From Bacillus vallismortis (lineage in GTDB: Bacteria; Bacillota; Bacilli; Bacillales; Bacillaceae), in NCBI RefSeq assembly GCF_040784915.1, contig NZ_CP160797.1, positions 635,001-699,000 on the forward strand: a stretch of 64,000 bases of DNA. Reading direction: 5' to 3'. A program made the position numbers and the translations under genes. Position 1 is the first letter of the stretch. Each line of letters starts with the position of its first letter. The notes below the pieces were generated by a model. The model worked only from the letters and a program-made list of their open reading frames with translations. It was not told where the DNA came from and did not search any database. Shown piece by piece: positions 10,759 to 18,786 of the stretch.

Positions 10759-11193
10759 CTATAGGAGAAGGTCTTTCATCAGTTTGCTAAACTGTTGGGA
10801 GGCCTTTTCTTCCATATTGGCGGTCATATGAGCATAGATATTCATTGTAGTATTAATATCCGTATGTCCTAGCCGCTGTTGTATTTCTTTAATACCGACT
10901 CCAGCTTCAATCAATAATGAAGTATGGGTATGTCTAAATGAGTGTGGGGTAATGTTCTTTTCTATTTCTGCTTTTTTCAGAAGCCTTTTAAGCCGGGTCT
11001 CAACAACTTTTCTTAGTTCTGGATGGCCATCCTCTCGAGCGAAAATAAATCCGTTATCTTGGTAAACAAGTCTGTTTATTAATTTAATTTCATTTTGTTT
11101 AAGCCGATGCTTTTTTAACATGTTAATCAGCATTTCATCAATCTTGATTGAACGGACAGATCCCTTTGTCTTTGGCGTTAAAATAGGAACCAA
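10759..11193 (-). pseudogene. Tyrosine site-specific integrase, truncated to the catalytic C-terminus
   Basis: The 144-residue open frame has the C-terminal half of a phage-type integrase: HSFRHTHTSLL with the H-x-x-R box, LGHTDINTTMNIYAH with the second histidine and the nucleophile tyrosine (Y in NIYAH). Full-length enzymes are about 370 residues and need an arm-binding domain, a core-binding domain and the first catalytic arginine; none of these is found upstream, where all frames are closed. The gene lies 116 bases inside attL and points toward it, the usual place for an integrase. The island is therefore probably unable to excise alone. Confidence 0.8.
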
Positions 11194-11557
11194 AGACCCT
11201 ATCTTTTTATTTTTTATCTTGGATAATATGAAAATGTTAAAATGAAAAAATGATCTTATGGTGTTTGGAATTTAGTATGCAGAGAATGCGAACGAGATAC
11301 GAGTGGGAAGTTTGCTAAAGTGCCTACAATAAAATTGTTCAAAAAGCTACATAAACGAAAGACAGTTTTATTGATAATCACCACCCATTATGAGAAACAT
11401 AGATAAAACAAAACAGAGAAACTGATATTGAGCGAATACATTTTTTAAAGGCCATGGATTCAAAAGCTACAAATTTAACAGCATTTTAATTAGAGGGAAA
11501 GAAATGATAATATATTAAAAATTATTCAACTAGGTCTAATTAATGGGAGGTACATTT
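11194..11557. other. Non-coding stretch between the integrase remnant and the MazG-like remnant
   Basis: AT-rich DNA with stops in all frames. It occupies the place where the missing 5' part of the integrase would be. I see no recognisable motif apart from a good ribosome binding site (GGGAGG) before 11558. Confidence 0.5.
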
Positions 11558-11877
11558 ATGGATAACTTAAAAAAAGCAGTGTTAAAGTTTAGAGATGAAA
11601 GAGATTGGGAGAAGTTTAGGATTTAGCTATCTCTTTAAATTTAGAAGCTGGTGAATTTCTGGAAAATTTCCAATGGAAATCCAGTGAGGAAGCAATAGAA
11701 ATGAAATTTAGGGAAATAAGAGAAGAAATAGCAGATGTAATGATTTACTTACTTCTTCTGTGCGATCGGTTAGATATAAGTTTAGAAGAGGCGGTTTATT
11801 CAAAACTAGCAATGAATGCTGAAAAGTACCCTGTGGAGAAATCATACGGTACAAACAAAAAATATAATGAACTTTAA
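11558..11877 (+). pseudogene. MazG-like nucleotide pyrophosphohydrolase, frameshifted
   Basis: Frame 1 from ATG 11558 reads MDNLKKAVLKFRDERDWEKF and then hits a stop. A second frame continues the family pattern: DLAISLNLEAGEFLENFQW, EEIADVMIYLLLLCDRL and EKYPVEKSYGTNKKYNEL, ending at 11877. Together they match the roughly 110-residue MazG-like pyrophosphatase type found in prophages and defence islands, with metal-binding motifs EAGE and EEIAD. The break near 11619 looks like a small deletion in the segment that normally reads like H-T-P-K-N. The product is probably inactive. Confidence 0.75.
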
Positions 11878-11967
11878 CTTTCATAACGTATCTCATTTTG
11901 GAAAGAAATAAACAAGCACGTGCTAAGTATTTGCACGTGCTTTAGATTAGTCAATGTATTAGGAGAA

Positions 11968-14355
11968 TCAGTTTTCTGCTCCGGTCATAGAATTTAACAT
12001 ATTTAATGTAGGAATAATAAACGGAGCATATGCCTCACATATCTTTTCTACATCTTCTACACTGTTAAATCCTTTTGAATTCTCATTTTCTTCTTTTACC
12101 AGAGAATATGCTGCTAGCCCTAACATAGTCATACCATAGATAAACTTACTTTTAGTTAAGTCTTTAAAGCTTTGACGAGCGGAACTTATCTCTGATTTCA
12201 ATACCGTGTTATCTGCATTGAACACAAAGGTTAAAGAATCTGTGCTATCAATAATCTTAAGTACTCGCTTAGCATTAAAATTATATTTTTCCCATTCTTC
12301 CTTAGTAGCAGTGGCCATATTTGGTAGCTTTAATTTACTTTTTGACGGAGCATTTCCTTTACCCCCGTTATTTCCTTTGTTGCCACCACCTCCACCCCCG
12401 CCATAGGATTCAGAAGGCTTAACGATTTTAAGCTCGAATACATTACTGAATCCTTCGTGTGCTGAATCACTCATAACATCAAATTGACATTTCACTACCT
12501 CATTTTCCATAAAAATAATTGGAATATTAAATGAAAGGGATGCTACCCCGTTTTTAAGATTTAGAGTGTAATCTAAAGGAGAAGGTACCGTATCTGGCTG
12601 GATTAAAAATAATTGGCTTTTCCAATCACTTCCTTCTCGAGTGAAAAGATCATTGTTTGCATCTGTTTCAAATTTTATGCGAGATTTTTTCCCTTCTTGA
12701 TTTTTGCCTTTCAAGACATCTTCATCTTGATGGCCATAAAATCTAAAGAAGGTTGGAGTCTCTTTGCCTACAAAATTCTCTGTGCCATTTCCTTGCTCCT
12801 CGCTATTACCAGTACCAATCCCGCCGTCATTTGGAATATCAATCCCCAAATCTAATAACTGCTTTAATACTTCTGTATTTTTAACGACTTTCTTTAAAGC
12901 ATCTGCTAAAGGCTTATTATCAGCCATACTATTTTTAATCATCTCTTGAATGCGAGTCTCGTTTAATTGCTTAAGGCTTGACTCATATGCAAGATAATTT
13001 TCTAACTCTTTCTTTACTTCTTCAGCAAAAGGAGAATCCACTAATCGATCACGACTGTTCATGAACAATTTTTCAATTGCTGCATTAGTTAAATGAGAGC
13101 AATCAACAATTGTTAATGTATCATCTTTAATTTCATTTAGTTTAAGTCGCTTCCGTGAATAAATAGCCTTATCTAGCATTGCATGAGTTTGGCCATTTAA
13201 AGAGAAAATAACTCCTGTACCACGTAAGAATTTCGAAAGAGCACCTCTTTTAAAGACATAAGTAGAACATTTTAAAGTTTCCCCATGTACTGTCATAGTA
13301 CTATGAGTTGGGAAACCAGACTCTAAATCTCCTTTACGAGAAACGAAGTAGTCTAATAATCCATCTGCGAATACATTTTTAGATCCTTGGGCGCTAAAGG
13401 CGCGGAATTCACAAAAACGAACTGGTATAGTCATTTTTGGTAAACGTATTTTAATAGCGTGACCTAAGCCATTATCTAAAAGTATACTAGTCTTATGCGA
13501 GCCAATCTCATAATCAAACAGTTTAATAAATGTACCATATTCTACTTCTGCCCCAGATAAAGTTGTTGCATCAGGCATAATAGGAAATGAATCTGCTTCA
13601 AACCCTAAAATTGCCCCTCTCTTCGGACTTCTATCTGCCCCGATAGGTGCCAAATATTCCACTACAGAACTCCGCATATTTCCAGTAGGGGGTATTCGTC
13701 TGATTACCGTAAATGCCCAGTGATTATCACGAGGATTTGTGGAATCGATTAATGTTGGATTTTTACGAGTAATGATAACTTGTAGCTCAGTAAACTTCGC
13801 TACTCCACTCCCGCCCATATTATGTTTTCCCTGAACGATCGGAATGCGAATCTTATTACTTTTGCCTAATGACAAAATAGTACCTGGTAAACTATCAGGT
13901 GTTTGTCCTTCTCCCTGGTCTGCAATTGTAACATTTGGGTTATGGGGATTCTTGGCACCTGTTAAAGATATTGCAACTAACCGTGAAACATCGTCCTTGA
14001 TTTTTTTTACATCGGAAGCTGTGCTATTGCATTCTTGAATATACTTCAAGATATTTTCTTTAGTTTTAGTAGGGTCTTGAATATTGAATAAATCAATCCC
14101 CATCATTTTGCCAGTATTCATTAAGATTGCATCAAATGAATTTACAACTTTCTCTACAATAGAAGAAACGGGGTGGCTTTGTTGGTTGCCGATGCTGGAG
14201 TAGTTATTTTCAGTGTCACCTAAATATCTCCATACTTTATCGTCATTCCAAAAGCCTTTCTTTTCTAAGAAAAAAATAAGGTCTTGACTTTTCTCAATAT
14301 TGCAAATCTCTTTAACCTCAGCTGAGGTAATATGTAGTTCATTTAAAGTAAGCAT
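11968..14355 (-). CDS. GHKL-type (HSP90/MutL-like) ATPase, putative defence protein
   Basis: A 795-residue protein I cannot assign to a named family. The N-terminal third has a GHKL/Bergerat ATP fold: EKVVNSFDA (N box, residues 68-76, with E68 and N72), ADQGEGQTP (D146-x-G-x-G) and GKHNMGGSGVAKF (residues 177-189, the lid/G2 glycines). A glycine run (YGGGGGGG) near residue 651 is a flexible linker to a C-terminal domain of about 130 residues. The gene is divergent from the DGQHR gene, with about 213 bases between them holding three copies of the AGCGGCT palindrome, which suggests shared control. GHKL ATPases occur in several anti-phage systems; the role here is inference. Confidence 0.75.
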   Translation of the reverse strand: MLTLNELHITSAEVKEICNIEKSQDLIFFLEKKGFWNDDKVWRYLGDTENNYSSIGNQQSHPVSSIVEKVVNSFDAILMNTGKMMGIDLFNIQDPTKTKENILKYIQECNSTASDVKKIKDDVSRLVAISLTGAKNPHNPNVTIADQGEGQTPDSLPGTILSLGKSNKIRIPIVQGKHNMGGSGVAKFTELQVIITRKNPTLIDSTNPRDNHWAFTVIRRIPPTGNMRSSVVEYLAPIGADRSPKRGAILGFEADSFPIMPDATTLSGAEVEYGTFIKLFDYEIGSHKTSILLDNGLGHAIKIRLPKMTIPVRFCEFRAFSAQGSKNVFADGLLDYFVSRKGDLESGFPTHSTMTVHGETLKCSTYVFKRGALSKFLRGTGVIFSLNGQTHAMLDKAIYSRKRLKLNEIKDDTLTIVDCSHLTNAAIEKLFMNSRDRLVDSPFAEEVKKELENYLAYESSLKQLNETRIQEMIKNSMADNKPLADALKKVVKNTEVLKQLLDLGIDIPNDGGIGTGNSEEQGNGTENFVGKETPTFFRFYGHQDEDVLKGKNQEGKKSRIKFETDANNDLFTREGSDWKSQLFLIQPDTVPSPLDYTLNLKNGVASLSFNIPIIFMENEVVKCQFDVMSDSAHEGFSNVFELKIVKPSESYGGGGGGGNKGNNGGKGNAPSKSKLKLPNMATATKEEWEKYNFNAKRVLKIIDSTDSLTFVFNADNTVLKSEISSARQSFKDLTKSKFIYGMTMLGLAAYSLVKEENENSKGFNSVEDVEKICEAYAPFIIPTLNMLNSMTGAEN

Positions 14356-14378
14356 ATTAAAATTCCTCCTTAAATAAT

Positions 14379-14389
14379 CGAGCGGCTCG
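14379..14389. promoter_or_regulatory. Palindromic operator candidate, copy 1
   Basis: CGAGC-G-GCTCG, a perfect odd palindrome 24 bases upstream of the GHKL ATPase start. It is one of six AGCGGCT sites clustered in the three intergenic segments around the DGQHR gene. Confidence 0.6.
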
Positions 14390-14454
14390 TTTTTTTATTA
14401 AACCTCAACGGAATTTATTTGTCAAACTTTTTTTAAAAAAACACATTATTTATT

Positions 14455-14462
14455 AAGCCGCT
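14455..14462. promoter_or_regulatory. Palindromic operator candidate, copy 2
   Basis: AAGCCGCT, the reverse orientation of the AGCGGCTT half of the repeat, in the middle of the divergent promoter region. Confidence 0.5.
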
Positions 14463-14482
14463 GGTAATTACAATTAAATTTT

Positions 14483-14519
14483 CGAGCGGCTTGACTAAAA
14501 ATAAAAAATAAGTTGCTAT
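14483..14519 (+). promoter_or_regulatory. Promoter of the DGQHR gene with operator over the -35 box
   Basis: CGAGCGGCTTG (14483-14493) overlaps a candidate -35 TTGACT (14491-14496), followed by a 17-base spacer and TGCTAT (14514-14519). A second possible promoter is TTGCTA (14513-14518), 17 bases, TAAATT (14536-14541). A protein bound to the palindrome would block the first promoter, as expected for a repressor site. Confidence 0.5.
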
Positions 14520-14568
14520 TAATTCGTATGAATGGTAAATTAAACTCATACTAATTAGAGGTGGTAAA

Positions 14569-15648
14569 ATGTCTACATTAAACTCAATTAAGATTTCATT
14601 TAAAGGATCAAAGGGAAATCAGTTTGGAAGAGATACATTTGTTACAATGATTCCTTTTAATAAAATTGAAAGTTTTTTTAAAGTTTTTCCGGAAGTTCAA
14701 CGTAAATTAAGTAAGCCGCGTGTTAAATCTATCGCAAAGTACATTTTAGATGGAATCGATAAAAAAAGAATGACGTTTCTAAGTGCAATTACTGTTACTT
14801 GTAAGAATGAAATTGAATACAATGATGAAGAATCTACTATTGATGTGGATATTAGCACTGTTTTTTCTATTAATGATGGACAACATCGTTCTGAAGCAAT
14901 AAAATTGGCTATTGCCACATTAAAAGAGAATATTGAAAATGCTAATAACAATACTGAAAGAGAAAATCTTTTGCAAAAGCTCCACTTACTTGAAAATATG
15001 ACTATACCAGTTGTGATTTTCACTAATATTGATCAAAAAGGGGAACAACAATTATTCCATGATTTGAATTTGTTGGCTGGTAAGCCTAACAAATCTATTG
15101 CATTAAATTTTGATTCCAGTGATCAATACAATAGATTGTCCAAAGATTTAGCAAAAAATAACGAGCAGTTATTACGATTAAATGTAGAAACGGAAAAAAC
15201 TCAAATACGTGGTAATAATAATCAAATTATGGTTCTTTCAACATTGAGGAACATGTTATGTTATATCCTTACTGGGTCAAATAAAGATAAAGAAGGCTTG
15301 TTAAACATCGAAACTTATAATGATTTCTACAACACATTGGATGAAATTATTAACTTACTTTTCGAGGTATTACCTGAAGATGCTTCGAATCGCGAAAAGT
15401 ATATTATTGGTACAGCGGCTACTCTGCAAGGTATTGGTAAATACTTAAACGAAGTGATTTATAAACAAAATAACCTCGATTGGCAAAGTGAAATAAAAAA
15501 ATTAGGTACTATCGATTGGTCTCACAGTAGTTCTGTATGGGAAGGTTATGGTGGTAGCTACATTCCAGAAAAAAATAAGTTTGTATTTACTGGTACTAGT
15601 GCAGGGATTAATGGTGTATATGAGGCTTTAAAGAATACATTGAAATAA
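14569..15648 (+). CDS. DndB-like DGQHR-domain protein
   Basis: A 359-residue protein with the DGQHR motif (FSINDGQHRSEAI, residues 100-111) that names the DndB/DGQHR domain. The following LFHDLNLLAGKPNKSIALNFD is also typical. DndB is the transcriptional regulator of DNA phosphorothioation (dnd) clusters; other DGQHR proteins are orphan genes in defence islands. No dndA, C, D or E is present in the window, so this is not a standard dnd operon. The RBS AGAGGTGG lies before the ATG. Repeated palindromes lie before and after it, and it may bind them. Confidence 0.8.
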   Translation: MSTLNSIKISFKGSKGNQFGRDTFVTMIPFNKIESFFKVFPEVQRKLSKPRVKSIAKYILDGIDKKRMTFLSAITVTCKNEIEYNDEESTIDVDISTVFSINDGQHRSEAIKLAIATLKENIENANNNTERENLLQKLHLLENMTIPVVIFTNIDQKGEQQLFHDLNLLAGKPNKSIALNFDSSDQYNRLSKDLAKNNEQLLRLNVETEKTQIRGNNNQIMVLSTLRNMLCYILTGSNKDKEGLLNIETYNDFYNTLDEIINLLFEVLPEDASNREKYIIGTAATLQGIGKYLNEVIYKQNNLDWQSEIKKLGTIDWSHSSSVWEGYGGSYIPEKNKFVFTGTSAGINGVYEALKNTLK

Positions 15649-15658
15649 GTAATAAGAG

Positions 15659-15696
15659 AGAGCGGCTCAATTAATATTAAGCCGCTTATTTTTATT
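15659..15696 (+). terminator. Terminator after the DGQHR gene built from the palindrome repeat
   Basis: AGCGGCT (15661) pairs with AGCCGCT (15680), and AATTAATATT between them extends the stem; TTATTTTTATT follows. Both arms are copies of the same AGCGGCT unit found in the promoters nearby. Confidence 0.65.
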
Positions 15697-15739
15697 AAAT
15701 CGATAAATAAGAAAAATACTGTTTAATTTTGAATTTACG

Positions 15740-15750
15740 TAAGCGGCTTA
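15740..15750. promoter_or_regulatory. Palindromic operator candidate, copy 6
   Basis: TAAGC-G-GCTTA, a perfect 11-bp odd palindrome 97 bases upstream of the GIY-YIG/helicase gene. It matches the sites in the GHKL/DGQHR divergent promoter, so the three genes may be one regulon. Confidence 0.55.
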
Positions 15751-15846
15751 ATAGTTTTCAACAAATACACTTCACAATTTACTGCGGATTATAGTAAAAT
15801 GGTAATAATTACATTAATTATAAAGAAAAAGGTGAGGTAATATACC

Positions 15847-17529
15847 GTGACTTTATTCCCTGCAAAGTTATCTTCATTTGAATTAGTTAAGAAAACAAGA
15901 AGAGAATTTGAAAAAAATGATTTTAAAGATTTTGATATTGATTCAGTGCCAGTGGTTTATATTCAGCGTGACAAAAAAAATCTGTATGTTGGTAAATCTA
16001 CGGATATTTATGTTCGTTTTTCGGCACATTTAAAAGATATAAGTAAAACGTTTACCGATATTATTATTATTAAAAGCTTTTTATTTAATGATAGTTCTAT
16101 TAAACATATCGAAACACTTTTAATAGATTACTTAGCGGCAGATGAAAAATACAATCTATTAAATATAATCAAAGGACAAAACATTTACTATTATGATGGG
16201 ATTGAAAATGTTTATAGTATGTTCCCAAAAATTTGGGGGAAGCTCCTGGAAGAAGGACTTGCTAGTGAATCTTTAAAGGCTATTGAAAATAAATTCATCT
16301 ATAAATACTCAACTTTTAAAAAACTATCAGATAATCAAATTGAAGTATGCCAAGACATCTTAGAAGCAATGCTTACTACATCAGAAAGCCGACATTTGAT
16401 CACTGGAGAACCGGGCACCGGTAAAACTTTAGTGTTGACTAATATTTTATATGCCCTTGTTTATGACCAAAATACAGGCAAAGCACGTGAAGGATTAAAT
16501 CGTGAAGAAATAGCACTTATTATCCCTCAAAATCATTCTTTAAGTTCGTATAAAGACTTAATTAGAAAAGTCGGTTTGCATGGCATTACAGTGTTGTCTC
16601 CATCACAATTTATCAAGAAGGCAAAAGGTAAAAATGATAAATATAAATATGTTTTCGTAGATGAAGCGCATCGCCTTAAACAATATTTCGGTAAGCAAGC
16701 TCGTGATTTAAAACATTTAGTGACAGATGAGGGCTTTACAACGGAATTACAATTAATTTCAGAATATGCATATCACTTAACAGTTGTATATGATCCATAT
16801 CAAACAATTCGTCCAGCAGACATAGAAACTTCAAACTTTGAACTGCTAACAAAATATTATAGGAAACACATTCTACGTAAACAATTTCGACTGAAGTCTG
16901 GTGATCAATATTTAGCTTGGTTAAGAAAATACCTTCACATTGCGAATAATGTAGCAGTTTATGAACGTGGATTGTTAAAGGGCTATGACTTTAAAGTAAT
17001 GGACTCAATTTCTGACATGTACTCTACTATAAGGGATCTAAACGATGAACTAGAATTATGTCGCGTCGTTGCGGGCTATTCTTGGGAATGGGTTACACAA
17101 AAAGAGGAAAATTCACACGACATAATAGATTCCATTACAGGTAATAAATTTAGATGGAATTCCAAAACAAAAGGTTGGATTAACCAAGAAAATAGTGTAG
17201 AGGAAAAAGGATGTATCCATACAATACAAGGTGCAGATTTAAACTATGTTGGAGTAATCTTTGGAGAAGAAATTGATTGTGATTATGCAGGTGAAGAAAG
17301 TGGGGATTATGATTTTAATTAGGCGAAAATTAAAGTAAACCCTGAAAAATATAAGGATCGTAATGGTCTTCCGATTAAAGGTACTGACTTAAATAACGAA
17401 GAACTCACTTCCTATATAAAACGTATTTACTATGTGTTACTATCCCGTGGGATTAACGGGTGTTATGTTTACGCTGCAAATCCCAATATGCAGAAATATT
17501 TAAAGGAAATTGTGAGAATCAGTCAATAA
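15847..17529 (+). pseudogene. GIY-YIG nuclease / DUF2075 helicase fusion, interrupted by an amber stop
   Basis: Residues about 35-95 form a GIY-YIG-type nuclease domain (VVYIQRDKKNLYVGKSTDIYVRFSAHL). A superfamily-1-like ATPase of the DUF2075 type follows: GEPGTGKTLVLT (Walker A), YVFVDEAHRLK (Walker B), VYDPYQTIR, and HTIQGADLNYVGVIFGEE. The frame stops at TAG 17320-17322, but continues in the same frame without other stops for 69 codons, which contain the final helicase motif YVLLSRGINGCYVYA. The full protein would be about 560 residues. The loss of this motif should abolish ATPase coupling unless the amber codon is read through. The start GTG 15847 has AAGGTGAGG upstream. Confidence 0.8.
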
Positions 17530-17571
17530 ATTAACCAGTATAAGATTTGCTTTGGATACGGGGGAGATACT

Positions 17572-18774
17572 TTGGGTGAAGTAATTATAGAGATGTTTCC
17601 GGCTGATAACGGTGATTCTTTTCTGGTTAGGTGTATAGGAGATAAATGCACCAATATTTTGATAGATTTTGGCTATGAGGACACCTATAGAGAGTTTATT
17701 AAGCCTAAGTTACTTGAGTTAAGGGAGAATGGTGAGAAGTTAGACTTGGTAGTTTTAACACATGTTGATACCGATCATGTAGAGGGCGCTCAATTCTTTT
17801 TCGAAGAAAATGGATTTAGTATTAATCCCAATATCATTGAAGTAGGAGAGGTCTGGCATAACAGTTATAGGCATTTATCTTACAGTGAAGGAAAGCAGGC
17901 ACTTTCTGAAAGAGATGTTAAAAAAGTCTTAAGAAAGGCTCAATCACTACCAACGAAAAATAATCAACGTGATGAAACCAAAGTAAGTATCGAGCATGGC
18001 AGTCGTATAGCTAGTTTGTTATACAATTATGAGTATTCTTGGAATGGGTTATTCAATGGAAATGCTGTAATTTCAAATAAAAACGCTATTGAATTAAATA
18101 ATGATCTTAAATTAACGATAATAACACCGACAGCATTGCAATTAGATAGATTAAAAGAACATTGGAGGACAGGGTTAAAGAAAATTTTCCCTGGTGTACC
18201 TCTAATAGATGACCGGGTTTTTGATGATGCTATTGAATTTGTTTCTCATTTTTATCCAGATTTAGGTGTACCTAATTTATCTGAGAAAGCATCTGAGGCC
18301 ACTGGATTAGAATCTATAGCTGATAGCCCTTTTAGAGAGGAAAGGTCAATAATTAATGCTAGCTCAATAACTTTTATTCTTGATTATCAGGGAAAGAAAA
18401 TTCTTTTTCTTGCTGATAGTCAACCATCAATAGTAAAAAGTGAGCTTGAAAGGTTATTTGGCAATGTAACATTCCCAATATATTTTGATGCTATAAAAGT
18501 TTCCCACCATGGAAGTAAAGCTAATACAAGTAAAAACTTATTAGATTTGATTTGTTCAGATAAATATCTAATATCAACAAATGGTAATAAGTATGGGCAC
18601 CCACACTTGGAGACTTTGGCCCGTTTAGTAGTAAGAGATAGTAATAAGAAAAATATATATTTTAATTATGAAACCGAATCTTCCTTAAGATTTTCTCAGG
18701 AAGAATGGTTACGTGAATTTAAATACTCAGTAATTACAGCTGAACCAAATAAAAGTTCAATAATAATTATTTAG
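17572..18774 (+). CDS. MBL-fold metallo-hydrolase of the ComEC type, partner of the STAND protein
   Basis: A 400-residue cytosolic metallo-beta-lactamase-fold enzyme. Metal ligands are visible in VLTHVDTDHVEGA (H64, D66, D68, H69), in the ILFLADS strand and in VSHHGSKANTS followed by GHPHLETL, the pattern of ComEC-like and defence-associated MBL hydrolases. The start is TTG 17572 with GGGGGAG upstream. Only 12 bases separate it from the protease-STAND gene, so the two form an operon. An MBL protein next to a trypsin-STAND protein is the layout I remember for AVAST type I (Avs1); the substrate is unknown. Confidence 0.8.
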   Translation: MGEVIIEMFPADNGDSFLVRCIGDKCTNILIDFGYEDTYREFIKPKLLELRENGEKLDLVVLTHVDTDHVEGAQFFFEENGFSINPNIIEVGEVWHNSYRHLSYSEGKQALSERDVKKVLRKAQSLPTKNNQRDETKVSIEHGSRIASLLYNYEYSWNGLFNGNAVISNKNAIELNNDLKLTIITPTALQLDRLKEHWRTGLKKIFPGVPLIDDRVFDDAIEFVSHFYPDLGVPNLSEKASEATGLESIADSPFREERSIINASSITFILDYQGKKILFLADSQPSIVKSELERLFGNVTFPIYFDAIKVSHHGSKANTSKNLLDLICSDKYLISTNGNKYGHPHLETLARLVVRDSNKKNIYFNYETESSLRFSQEEWLREFKYSVITAEPNKSSIIII

Positions 18775-18786
18775 GGGGATTCTCCA

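Noticed and set aside
14569-15648. A complete DNA phosphorothioation (dnd) system
   Set aside because: Only a DGQHR (DndB-like) protein is present; no cysteine desulfurase, DndC, DndD or DndE is encoded in the window.
14379-15750. CRISPR array made of the AGCGGCT repeats
   Set aside because: Units are only 11 bp, spacing is irregular, a gene lies between them and no cas genes are nearby.
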